Assembly (NCBI RefSeq): GCF_000344685.1 | Contig: NW_006920419.1 | Span: 1,494,262-1,523,008 of the forward strand | Length of the DNA stretch: 28,747 nt | Direction of reading: 5' to 3' | Source of the DNA: Gloeophyllum trabeum ATCC 11539 | Lineage: Eukaryota; Basidiomycota; Agaricomycetes; Gloeophyllales; Gloeophyllaceae | In this document: one piece after another, positions 1-9,700 of the stretch | How positions within the stretch are numbered: the stretch's first letter is position 1 | How the letters are laid out: every line of letters begins with the position of its first letter | Made by a program: the position numbers and the translations under genes | Notes under the pieces: generated by a model | Told to the model about the DNA's origin: nothing | Databases searched by the model: none | What the model saw: only the letters and a program-made list of their open reading frames with translations

Positions 1-1186
1 ACGGTCGGCGTCGCTGAAGTGTCTTGCGCCGGGCCTTCCGCATCCTCTGTGGTCAGCACGCCAATCTCCTCGGCAGAACGCGCGAGGACGTCGTCCACTG
101 GCTTCAAAGGCGAAAGGTTGCCAAGCTCGCGGAACGGCGAGCTTCGGGCAGGCGACGGTGAAGATGGGAGGGAGCCTCCCGTAGCCACGGCAGGGGAACG
201 GGCGGCATTGCCCTCTTCGAGGGAGACAGTCGGTGGTTCCTCAGAAAACTCATCGGGGCGGCCGGGTTTCTCTGTGGCATCTTCGAGGGCCTCCGGGGCA
301 TCGATGGGATCGTCGTTACCGATGGCTTTATCTGCGATCTGCACCTCACCGTCGCCGTCCGCTGTATCATCTTCAGCATCAACTACGACTTCTTCGCAGT
401 CCGCCAGGCGCTCGCGCTCCTCAGCCTGCTTCTCGACACCGACCAGGAAAGCGGCGACTAACTTGCGGACCAGCCGCTCCTTCCGCTATTCAAACATCAG
501 TTTCGAGATCAGGGTAGGAGCCTCGAAGGCGCCTGGCATCCAGGCTTCGTCATTAAAATCCTCGGGCTCGACGCCCATTAGCCGGAACTTCTCCAGGCTC
601 TTGGGCGGGAGATTGTTCTTTCCGATCGTCAGTAGAGCTCGATGTAGTCCAGTGGCGTACGACATACTTTGTTTATGTCACTGCAGGCCGTCAAAGCCTT
701 GTGGCACTGGACGTATATACGCCACTCCTGGAAAGATGAGAGGTTGAGCCTCGGTGGCAGGAGTAGGGCACGAGCACTTACTCTATATCCCATCCCCTTC
801 TTTTCGAGAACGCTAACAATCCAGGTCCGGAACAGGACTCTCGCCACCTTTCTGTTGAATTCAAGAAGCCTGGACTTCAGCAGCACGTGTTTTGCCGGAG
901 AGAGGGGGAAAAACAAGTCAGTATGAAAATCTAGCTTCTTGAGGGACGGCAGCTCCCTCAGGAGCGGGGCAGGACGCGTTTTCGCGAAATACTTGACGCT
1001 CTCGCCCTGGGGAGCGAAGAATGGCTCGGGGGCGTCGGAATCATCTTCAGAAACACGCGAGGCATGACAACCCTTCCCGTCGTTCTCCTTATGCCTGTCC
1101 GATGGAGGTCGAAATTTGCTGGAGGCGGGACAAACGGGTAAAGGCACGTAGCCTCTGTTGGTCTTGTTGGATAGTGGCGGGGGCAT
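1..1186 (-). pseudogene. X-A: acidic-protein family X, nonsense-disrupted copy, cut by left window edge
   Basis: This is the left-hand paralogue of X-B. Exon 1 runs 1186-782 (135 codons), exon 2 727-668 (20 codons), and exon 3 starts at 617. Introns at 728-781 (GTAAGT..CAG) and 618-667 (GTATGT..AAG, branch-like CTGAC) sit exactly where X-B has them, all in phase 0. Exon 3 reads in frame for 43 codons and then meets TAG at 488-486, where X-B has GAG (Glu199). Beyond that stop the X frame stays open to base 1, with in-frame length differences only. The gene is therefore nearly intact apart from one nonsense change, and would make a 198-residue stub. The rest of the C-terminal half lies outside the window. 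I do not recognise the family. A base-call error at the TAG is the main alternative. Confidence 0.8.
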
Positions 1187-1311
1187 GAAGTGGCTCGAAC
1201 GTCGGGAAAGCTGGGGGCTTGTGGTTGAAAAGGGTGGGGGAGGCGGAAGGCTGTCGCGCGCGACTCAGTGGATGGGGGTGTGGTTGAAGTCGAACTTGTG
1301 TGGCTCGTGGT

Positions 1312-1333
1312 GTCTGAATTTAAACAGGACGCG
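1312..1333 (-). promoter_or_regulatory. Conserved TTTAAA block upstream of X-A
   Basis: A 22-base block centred on TTTAAA is identical to the one upstream of X-B (9439-9460). In both places it lies about 135 bp before the gene X start codon. It may be a TATA-like core promoter element or simply conserved by recent duplication. The sequence alone cannot separate these. Confidence 0.35.
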
Positions 1334-1764
1334 TTGGCGCACGTGATATGGTTCTGATTTTGTGGCATCATTGGTCAGCCGGGGCCCTAGGCCATTGCTC
1401 TTTCTTCCTCATTCGGGAAGTGATGCTAAGCCAGCGATATCGATGGTGGGCTGAGGGCTGGCAGGAATGTACAGTATTGGTTCCATTCAACTTCCTTAAA
1501 TATCCCCGTGCTCCGATTGCCTTCTTACCAGTTGTTCGTCCTTGTGGACATTCGCCGCTATGCCATGATGTGACAATAGGAAAGGCGTTGGATGGTGGAA
1601 TAAAATACACGTGAATAAGTTACAAACAAAAATATTGTGAAAAACGGTATACCACAGTGAAATGAAGGCCTCGGTATTACCAAGAATAGCCAGCCCAGAG
1701 AGACTAGCGCTACAGATTAGAGCAGACAAAAGGAAACGGTCCCATGTCCAAGGAAATGAAGAAA

Positions 1765-4414
1765 TCAATACCTCTTCCCCGACCGCGTCCTATGATCCCC
1801 CGGGCTAGCAGCAGCTTTACTACCCTTGCAGCTCGCTCTGCTGCGCGTAATCCTCGTACTCGACGCCTTCCCAATATTCTTCGCTTTTGGCTCTGACTTC
1901 ACCTTGCTGAGGCCTCCCCGGCCAGGCCGTTTACTTGGCTTGATATCGTCCTTATCCGCCGACTCAGGAGCGGGTGCAGGTTCTGGTTCTTTGGCATCCT
2001 CGATGTGGATCCGTTTGGAACGCCGCGGAGGGTGGCGCTCGCGAAGGCCGAATGCATTCGCAAGCGTGCGCTTGCTGGCAGTCGAATTTTGCTTTCTTTG
2101 CTTCGAGTTCTCCGCGACCGCGTTGTGTATGTTCTCGGCGATGGAACGTTTAGACCTGACCGTATGGGTCTCCAGTATGGTAAAAGGCACTGGTCCGTCG
2201 TCCTCCTCTGCGGGCCAGCCATCAGCGTTCAGCGCCTTGTCGAAAATAGCTAGGACCCTCTGATGCGTGAGGAGGTTGAGTTCATCGGCTGCATACCTCT
2301 CTCGAACATGAGGCGAAAGGTAGTGACTGGCGACCAGTAAGGCAAACTCCTGGATGCACTGGGAAAGAGGTGTGTTATTCTCTACCTCCAGACTCTGGAC
2401 CTTGTCCGTCACAAATAATTGCCTGTCCCCTGGGACGTCCGTGAACACCGCTGGCACACACTGATACCCTTTGATCTTTAGGCCATCATGGAGAATTTCA
2501 CAGATGGTATGCCTGAGGATGACGTAAACCAGGACCCAGAAGAACGATTCGATATCGTGCCACGTGAGGTGCTCGCAGTTTAACTCTTGAAAACGCTTGA
2601 CAGCCGTGAATTGGTATGTTCCCTTGCAAAACAGGTTACAACGTGAAGGGAGCCAGAATACGACAAACGAACCGTTAGATTGCGCAATTCTCCATCCTTA
2701 TCCTTCATCCCATCGGCGAAGGCCAGCTCAGGGTCAATGAGAAACCCTACGGCTTCGTTCTCTGCGCCCGGATCAGCGCTAATCAGAATGTTATTTACGC
2801 TGATATCGCGATGCAGAACACCGTTTTTGCACATATTCTGATGTCCTACGCGGAAGAAGTATCAGCTGCTCCGAGTATGTCACGTATCCACACCGAACAA
2901 ACCTTTAAGCGCATCTCGTATAGCATGCAACAGCTGGCGCGTGGACTTGAACCGCCACAGCGGTATACCCACTGACAACAAAATACATCGATGATGCACG
3001 AGATCCTTGAACACCACCTCTCCTAGCTTCTCATTGACCATCCAGCCCGAGGCGACGTGTACCCGGTCCCGCGGGTCAGCCGTGACGTCGTAGTCGTGAT
3101 AGAGCCGCGCGACGCCGAACGCGCGCCCCGACGCGCCGTATATCGCACGATAGATATTACCCTCAGTCCAACGCTCGCGATCGCGCCAGTAGTCCTTGAC
3201 CACGACGAAACCCGCCTCCTCCCTGTCCTCGCAAAGCTTTTGTGCGAGCCAGACGCGCGTGCCGCGCCCGAAAATTGAGTTGGCGCAGAAGAGTGGGGGG
3301 CCGATGGTGACGAAGCGGTCCGCGACGCCGTCAGCAGGCTCCGCGTGGGGTATATCGATGAACGTGCTGTCCACGACGAGGTCGTTGTATCCCTTGTGCA
3401 GCGGCTCGTACTTGGGCAGCAGCCGCGAGGTGAACGCCTCCTGGTACTTCTCCTTCACCAGCTTGCGCTCCGCGGGCCCGGTGATGGGCATGCGCACGCT
3501 CTCGTCGATCCCGCTACGCGCGTGGCTCGCAAACCCCACGAGGAACTCGATCAGCGGCGTCGGGTCCGTCTTGTACCGGATGGGCCCGGAGACGAGCATG
3601 CTGGAGCGGTCCCAGCGGAAGAGGCGCGCGACGTTGCCGAAGACGCCCACTGCGAAGAGAAAGCACCGCGGCGCGGCGCGGAAGGACACGACCGCGTACT
3701 CCTGCAGCTGGTTCCAGGAGTCGACCTCGGCCTGGTTCATCGTGGGGGTATTTTTGAGGTCGGGCCTGTACCGCCGGAAGGGGTCTTCGTTCTCGGTCGC
3801 TTTAACTTCGATGAAGCCGAGCGAGCGCGCCCAGTAAGTGTCCGTTGAGGAGGAAGGGAGGACGGCGATGTCCGGCGCGATTCGGTACCCGCCTTTGGAT
3901 TCTTGCTTGCGTTCGTTGGCCGAGACGTGGAACTGGAGGGGGAGAGGCTCGTTCTTGACGGCGTTCTCACATATGTAGTTGAGAGCATCAACCTTGGAGA
4001 TATCAGTATAATTACAGAAGGTGTAGAATAGCATGATATATTCACAATACTCGCGTACATGGCCTTCTCCGATGGTCCTCCAGAAGGCTTCACACTTGGT
4101 TTCACTTCCCGCAAGCGTTTCTTGAATTCTTTGAAGACCGTCGAACGAACCGAGACGTCGAATTCCGGAAACGAGTCATCCAGAAACTCGTAGACATCGA
4201 CCGGTCCATAGAGGTGCTCGGTAGCCTCAGTGCCAGCCAGGATACGATGGTTTGAATGGGATTCCTTGACGGTGCCGAACTGGACAAAGGAGTTCAGACG
4301 GTGTGCATGAGCGAGTGCAGAAACAGATTTTGCGCCACGTTTAATTAGGCCAACGACGGTGGAACGCAGGCCAAGGCGGGCGCGCGGAGGGGTAGGAGCG
4401 GTTGCAGCGTGCAT
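1765..4414 (-). CDS. FunK1-1: fungal-type protein kinase with PD-(D/E)xK-like N-terminal domain
   Basis: Four exons: 4414-4046, 3992-2903, 2845-2673 and 2622-1765. The introns are 53, 57 and 50 bp (GTGAAT..AAG, GTTTGT..TAG, GTTCGT..AAG). The product is 829 aa. Residues 163-222 carry PD (163-164), E185-V-K187 and Q218xxxY222, the order seen in RecB-like PD-(D/E)xK nucleases. The kinase part has G365-R-G367, K389 in VVVKD, E400 as the likely helix-C glutamate, H498-R-D500 with N505, and D524-P-E526 in place of DFG. The WHDIESFFW motif typical of the family follows. The tail after about residue 720 is rich in K/R (RRSKR, KRPGR), suggesting nuclear targeting. The start is the only ATG ahead of the conserved LYGPVD segment. 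Exon borders rest on agreement with FunK1-2 and FunK1-3. FunK1 is an established fungal kinase family; substrates are unknown. Confidence 0.88.
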
Positions 4415-4613
4415 CTCGTCAAAATCCTCAGTCCATCAGTAACTTTCGAGGAGCGTACGTACGAAGGCGTCCCTCCGTATCCTCCATCTGTTTAAATTCA
4501 TCTTGTGCTTCAAACGCTATGGCCGTCGTCGAAGGTAGGGCCCTCGTCTGTTGTCGTGTTGTCGGTGCTAGACATAAAGGCTTTGTGCTATATTTGGCAT
4601 CCATCTGAGACAG

Positions 4614-4660
4614 CGTCACAGTCGCGTTACTTCACGTGCGCCTGTCACGCATGCGTGACG
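4614..4660. promoter_or_regulatory. Palindromic element upstream of FunK1-1
   Basis: GTCACGCATGCGTGAC at 4644-4659 is a perfect 16-bp palindrome, with another CGTCAC at 4614-4619. Its centre lies about 237 bp before the FunK1-1 ATG. The same TCACGC/GCGTGA arms occur about 221 bp upstream of FunK1-3, and related half-sites lie upstream of FunK1-4. It is probably the binding site of a dimeric transcription factor that I cannot name. Confidence 0.5.
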
Positions 4661-4805
4661 CTGCTGGCCAATGCTCGTCTGACCAACAATTGTTTGTTCA
4701 TACGAATTGATGCATCTCGCGGCATTGAGCAGGTGAAGGAACCGACTCCAGGCTTCAGGCCTTTCCCAGCTGGATCCAAAACGTTGTCCACTCAAGCTTG
4801 GATCG
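4660..4805. repeat. Dispersed repeat R, copy 1 (matches 24888-25045)
   Basis: About 145 bp resembles 24888-25045 in the same orientation. Shared stretches include CTGGYCAATGCTCG, GATGCATYTCGCGGCAT and CGTTGTCCACTC. No coding frame is preserved. It begins just beyond the palindrome, so it may be the distal part of a duplicated FunK1 upstream region. The stretch from 4806 to 5077 holds only a short open frame (4822-5055) with no recognisable product. Confidence 0.7.
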
Positions 4806-5231
4806 CGAGTGGCTCACCGTGATGGACAGCGCCAGCGCCGCGCTCTACGTTTCTTCATCAATTTTACCAGGCGCAGCCACCAGCGCGAGTGCGCACATCG
4901 TCCTAGTCCCCGTACAAGACGTCCACGTCTGCAGCGACGGCCTTGAGTCACCCGTACGTGTCCTTGTCGCAGACATTGCCCTTGCACAAGATTTGTTGGA
5001 TTTTACTGGGACGAGCAGCTTCTTGAATTTCGCAGGCTGGTCGTGCACGCGGTGAAGGATGTGCAGGTACCCAACGACGAGGACAAGGACCATCGTGGCG
5101 AGCGGGAAACAGTAACAGGAAGAGACAGGCCGCAGCTACGCGTAAGGGTGGCTGTGGCTGTAGCCGAATATAACATTCCTTTGCTTTTGACCAGTACTCT
5201 ATCCTACAGCTAGTCTAAACAGGCACAGAGT

Positions 5232-5591
5232 CTCTCGCCAGAATGCACGCCTGAATACGATACGACGCCTGCTTCAACGCGTGGTTCGAGGGCCACCTCG
5301 AGCCCGCCGTATCGTCCGCCACCGCGCCGTCAGAGGAGCGCCAGACGCACTCACGGCGTAAGGCGGAGGAATACGAGGCCAGCTGCGGGAAGATTTGGGC
5401 AAGCTATCGGGAGTGCGTGCAGGTTCGTTTCAGTATCTACGCGTTCCGTCGAAGGGAGGGAAATGTTGATGTGTTGGGGTAATTAGAAGACCGTGAAAGA
5501 CCCTGGATTGGGGGAGCTTTTGGCGCAGGCGAGGGAGGAGAACCCGCTCAAGGAGCCCCCGCCGCCCTCGCCTGAGGGAGCGTCATCTTGA
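5232..5591 (+). pseudogene. MDM35/TRIAP1-like twin CX9C protein fragment, frameshifted
   Basis: Two exons are visible: about 5229-5422 and 5487-5591, with a 64 bp intron (GTTCGT..TAG). From 5261 the frame reads YDACFNAWFEG, then CGKIWASYREC (a perfect CX9C), then a proline-rich end and TGA. This is the layout of Mdm35/TRIAP1 (UPF0203), the intermembrane-space partner of Ups/PRELI lipid-transfer proteins. The first CX9C is broken: only 23 bases separate the two Cys codons (5244-5246 and 5270-5272) where 27 are expected, and TGA at 5252-5254 blocks the downstream frame. The upstream residues SLSPECTPE are in another frame, behind a possible acceptor (CACAG) but with no start codon. The first exon and promoter seem to be missing. 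It is absent from the other duplicate at 22.74 kb. A sequencing error could explain the frameshift but not the missing start. Confidence 0.75.
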
Positions 5592-5808
5592 CCATTCATT
5601 GACGTCTCTCTTCACTGGTGGACAGCATTACAGACTTGTGAGTGCGGTTCATTGCGCTGCGAGGTAGCAGTAGACTGACGGTGCCTGGCAAGTGCGCACG
5701 GACTTCATTGTATCAATCATCTAACCTTCCAGCCCTTTGGAGCCCAAATGTATCATATCGTATCGCACCCTGTTGCACCGTCAATGTAATCTGCACCGCT
5801 CACCATCC

Positions 5809-6360
5809 TCAATCGTGCCCGATTATCCCACTCCAGGACGTATAAGAGCAGCGTTCGCAGCCCCGGGTCGGCACATAACACCTCCCACAGACCATGCGGA
5901 TCGTTGCCTCAAATTCACAGAGATCTGCAATATCGTCACGGCCCGCACGACGGATCGACGATGCCATGGAAGTACCCTCCATACGGACTATTCCTCATTC
6001 GCGAACTAACTTCTGCTCCTTTGAGGTGAAAATTTCTCATGCCATACCGCCCAGACCAGAATGCAGACTTTCACGAATGATCCATGATGTGATGTGCGTA
6101 CCTTCACTCTTGATCGGGCGTCTATGCTCAAATTCTCTTCCCTAGGCTGAGTTGGTTTCCAACTCGTTTAACGCAATTGCCTTCCTTGGATGCTCGTCGA
6201 ATTCGGTCCCCGGAGCGGTGGAATTTGTGAGTGTGTGCTGTGCCAGCGCACTAACACCACTATCTCAGAACATCCGACGGTGCAAGGCGAGTCTCGTCCT
6301 GTACCTCCTTTACCGTCTAATCGTTCGTCCCTTTGACGCGAAATTCGTCACGATATCGCC
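5809..6360 (-). pseudogene. Gene Y relic, copy 1: unknown protein with Cys-rich last exon
   Basis: The last exon, 5976-5809 (56 codons to TGA), reads GTSMASSIRRAG at its start and GIIGHD at its end. Compared with copy 2 (22912-22763) the differences fall mostly at third codon positions and the length changes are multiples of three (6 and 24 nt), so it evolved as coding sequence on this strand. It holds CGRC and CERC six residues apart, a CX2C-X6-CX2C pattern like a small zinc site; copy 2 lacks the second pair. An upstream segment near 6151-6105 (PREEN..) could join it through a GTACGC..GAG intron. Further upstream, matching peptides (DIVTN.., HRSGDRI, DEHP) are split by frameshifts and a TAA. 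I do not recognise the protein. The upstream part is decayed; the last exon may still be functional. Confidence 0.45.
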
Positions 6361-6722
6361 TCACTCATCCATTCGGACCTGCGACGTGCTGAACCGCCTG
6401 TCGCTCTTGTCGCCCCGCTGTTCGTCGCCTCAAATCCACACAGTGCTCACAATGACGTGTACAGTGTTGTCCTGACATTCACGACGGAGCGACGGTACCT
6501 GGCGAGTGTCGGCGCTCATTCATAATCTGATAGTCCAGCTCGTACGACGCCGGCCAGATTCTTCGCATTTGATTTATACGATCGAGCACACGATGCACCC
6601 CAGGGCCACGCGAAGCCCATCGATCGCTTTTCGATATTCCAATAGTCTTCGCGGGGCCATGTGGCTGGTTCCCATCTCTTGCAAAGCGCGGTGCACGCTC
6701 CCAGCACGTGGTTCTGGTCTCC

Positions 6723-6730
6723 TATATAAA
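6723..6730 (+). promoter_or_regulatory. TATA-box-like element conserved between duplicates
   Basis: TATATAAA is followed by AAACACGGGTG. The same context, with TATAAAA, is at 23520-23526 in the other duplicate. It points towards the 3' end of gene X, so a transcript from it would be antisense to X. No conserved reading frame follows it. The spacer 6361-7187 otherwise shows no convincing gene. Confidence 0.3.
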
Positions 6731-7187
6731 AAACACGGGTGTGTAGAGGATGAACAAACGTATAGCAGCGATTCCTCCCATGACGCGCCTAACATTGCTC
6801 GCACGCAGTGGAAATTTAACCGGACTTCATACAGAGCCGATAAGGGTTCCGGACTTGTCAGGGCGTCCACTGAACACGAGAATACCCCGTTGTCCATATA
6901 CGTCCCACACAAGTCCTCTCAAGGTCTTCTCGGAGAATGCAAACGAAGTACGTTCCATTGGTGTTTGAGATACATACTACCGACACTGATATATACACTC
7001 TGAGAAGTTAAACCATCATATAACTTGAAATACGACCTGGAGAGAAACATGCCCAACAACCTATATACCCGATATAACATGAAGATTAAGCACAGAACAT
7101 CAAAGAACAAGCCAGGGGCAGGAGCGCGTAACATAAGCACGTCCATCTCATGTCTTACAACCTCGACGATCCTCGCATCGCGGAGAC

Positions 7188-9314
7188 TTAACAGTCAAGG
7201 TGCGCGTCCACTTCGATGGCGTCTTTTGACCAGAGGCTGATGTTGCCAAACGCGCCGAGTATGTCCTGTAAGGGATGGGCAGGCTGGGCGAAGTCAAAAG
7301 GGGCCATCGACATCATCGACGCGTCGTGGATGTCGATGTCGCCGGCTTCGTCGGGAAAGTCGACGTCCATCGGCTCCTCGTCGACGTGGGCAAGTCCCGC
7401 GAGAATCGTCACAGGCATGTCAGCGGGACCCTCGGTCACCTCGCACTCCATAGGGTCTACCGGCCCATGGAACGAGATGTCCATGGCCGACCCATCGGCG
7501 AGCTCGACCTCTTCGACGGCGCGTCGGGGGCGGCGAATCTGGACCTTCCAGTCCTGGTCCATGCGCTCTACCGGCCGCTCATCCTCGTCCGAATCCTCCG
7601 CCTCCTCCTCGAGCGCCTCCTGCGCGAGGACCTCGGCAAACGCGTTCGCGTACACCGTCTGGTAGGCGTCGTGCTCCAACGCCCACACGTTACCCATGCG
7701 CGGCTTGAGCATGTCGTCGTCCTCGATGTGCGGGAGCTCCATTCCCTGGTTGGCGAAGTCGTATTCCAGGTTCTCCCGGGCGAGGATCTGCGCGTACGCG
7801 CACGCGAGGCCTTCGGTGTAGACTTCGCGCTCGAAGTCGTCGCGCGGGGCTCGCCCCATCCCGATGGCGAGGCAGGCGAAGGAATCCGCCGGTGGCCCTC
7901 GGGCTGCCGCCGGTTGCAGGTGCTCTGCTCCCTGCTCAGTATATGTGTTGTCTTGTAAGGGAAGATGCATATGGTGTGCTGGCAGCGGAACCTCCTGTTC
8001 GGAAGGTTCCACCTTTACATGCAGACTGGGTGACGTCTGTCGGGGAGGCGTCGAGAAAGGCGCCCATTTCAGGATCGCGGTCGTCGTCGCTGAAGTGTCT
8101 TGCGCCGGGCCTTCCGCGTTTTCCGTGGTCAGCACGCCAATCTCCTCGGCAGAACGCGCGAGGACGTCGTCCGCTGGCTTCAAAGGCGAAAGGTTGCCAA
8201 GCTCGCGGAACGGCGCGCTTCGAGCAGGCGACGTAGCCACGGCAGGGGAACGGGCGGCATTGCCCTCTTCGAGGGAGACAGTCGGTGGCTCCTCAGAAGA
8301 GTCGTTGGGGCAACAGGGCTTCTCTGCGGCATCTTCCACGGCCTCCGGAGCATCGATGGGATCGTCGCTACCGACGGTTTTGTCTGTGCTCTGGACCTCA
8401 CTGTCGTCTTCGCCTTCCGCTGCATCATTTTCAGCATTACCTGCGACGACGTCGCCCCCCTCGCCAATCACAGACTCTTCCCCGTCCCCTTCAAAGCCTT
8501 CCTCTTGCTGCTGTACGCGAGTCTGCTCTGCCAGGCGCTCGCGCTCCTCAGCCCGCTTCTCGACACCGACTAGGAAGGCAGCGACTAACTTGCGGACCAG
8601 CCGCTCCTTCCGCTCTTCAAACGTCAGTTTCGAGATCTGGGTAGGAGCTTCGAAGGCGCCTGGCATCCAGGCTTCATCGTTGAAATCCTCGGGCTCCACG
8701 CCCATTAGCCGGAACTTCTCCAGGCTCTTTCGCGGGAGATTGTCCTTTCCGATCGTCAGTAGAGCTCGATGTAGTGAAGTGGCGAACGACGTACTTTGTT
8801 TATGTCACTGCGGGCCGTCAGAGCCTTGTGGCACTGGACGTATATACGCCACTCCTGGAAAGACGAAAGGTATAGGCCTCGGTGGCAGGAGTATGGCACG
8901 AGCACGTACTCTATATCCCATCCCCTTCTTCTCGAGAACGCTAACGATCCAGGTCCGGAACAGGACTCTCGCCACCTTCCTGTTGAATTCAAGAAGCCTG
9001 GACTTCAGCAGCACGTGTTTCGCCGGAGAGAGGGGGAAAAACAGGTCAGTATGAAAATCTAGCTTCTTGAGGGACGGCAGCTCCCTCAGGAGCGGGGCAG
9101 GACGCGTTTTCGCGAAATACTTGATGCTCTCGCCCTGGGGAGCGAAGAATGGCTCGGGTGCGTCGGAATCATCTTCAGAAATGCGCGAGGCATGACAACC
9201 CTTCCCGTCGTTCTCCTTATGCCTGTCCGATGGAGGTCGAAATTTGTTGGAGACGGGAGATTCGGGTAAAGGCACGTAGTCTCTGTTTGTCTTGTTGAAC
9301 AGTGGTTGGAGCAT
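7188..9314 (-). CDS. X-B: acidic protein of unknown family X, intact copy
   Basis: Three exons: 9314-8910, 8854-8795 and 8744-7188. The introns are 55 and 50 bp (GTACGT..CAG, GTACGT..AAG), all phase 0. The product is 673 aa. Residues 1-155 are basic to neutral and include a stretch LLKSRLLEFNRKVARVLFRTW. Residues about 197-238 are a charged, probably coiled-coil segment (ERKERLVRKL..). From about 240 onward the protein is strongly acidic and disordered-looking, with S/T-P sites and one SUMO-type motif VKVE at 398-401. No signal peptide or membrane span is seen. Intron positions and start are supported by X-A. It is divergent from FunK1-2 across 1.5 kb. I do not recognise the family. A nuclear scaffold or coactivator would fit the composition, but that is a guess. 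Confidence 0.78.
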
Positions 9315-9605
9315 GAAGTGCCACGGACGTCGGGAACGCTGGGGGCCTGTAGTTGAGGAGAGTGGGCGAGGCGGAAGGCTGTCGGCACGACTCAGTGGAC
9401 GGGGATGTGGTTGAAATCGAACTTGTGTGGCTCATGGAGTCTGAATTTAAACAGGACGCGTTGGTGCACGTGATATGCATTGTAATGGGGCTGGTTCTGA
9501 TTGTGTGGCATCGTTGGTCAGCTATGCCATTGTTCTTTCTTCTTCATTTGGGAAGTGATGCTAAGCGAGTGATATCGATAGTTGGCTAAGGGCGAGCATG
9601 CATAT
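8077..9605. repeat. Segmental duplication unit, copy 2 (matches 1-1475)
   Basis: This is the partner of the unit at the left edge and covers the 5' half of X-B plus its upstream region. Together with block D it shows that gene X has been copied at least twice with different break points. Confidence 0.85.
9439..9460 (-). promoter_or_regulatory. Conserved TTTAAA block upstream of X-B
   Basis: The 22-base block is identical to 1312-1333 and lies about 135 bp before the X-B ATG, as it does for X-A. It is a candidate core promoter element. Confidence 0.35.
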
Positions 9606-9700
9606 TGGGGTTACTTCCGCTCAGGGTCCAGAAGATAGGCGTCTATAATCATGATGTGGCCATCTCCAGTACCTGCGCCGCTGGGTAATTTTCCACTTTG

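Larger units (their letters stand above)
1..1475. repeat. Segmental duplication unit, copy 1 (matches 8077-9605)
   Basis: The whole stretch is collinear and in the same orientation as about 8077-9605. It covers the 5' part of gene X, its two introns and roughly 290 bp of upstream sequence. Exons match closely while introns differ more; for example there is a one-base length difference in intron 1. Similarity fades just after 1470 and 9605. Downstream of the break this copy meets the 3' flank of FunK1-1, while the other meets unrelated intergenic DNA. Confidence 0.85.
5078..8035. repeat. Segmental duplication D, copy 1 (matches 22600-24837)
   Basis: This block is collinear with 22600-24837 and contains the gene Y relic, a TATA-containing spacer and the 3' part of gene X. 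The main difference is about 570 bp at 5206-5775, present only here, which includes the MDM35-like fragment. That segment is either an insertion here or a deletion in the other copy. The R repeat lies to the left of this block but to the right of copy 2, so the order has been rearranged. Confidence 0.8.

Noticed and set aside
3196..3848. Long plus-strand frames (213 and 167 codons) inside FunK1-1
   Set aside because: These are shadows of the FunK1-1 second exon on the opposite strand.
4798..5093. Short open frames on both strands around the left end of block D
   Set aside because: Neither frame is kept in the duplicate at 22.6 kb and no motif was recognised.
6574..6912. 112-codon minus-strand frame in the D spacer
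   Set aside because: Comparison with copy 2 shows stops and many second-position changes, so no sign of coding constraint.
7864..9054. 396-codon plus-strand open frame
   Set aside because: It is the antisense shadow of the GC-rich exons of X-B and crosses X-B introns. The minus-strand model keeps frame, splice sites and homology to X-A.
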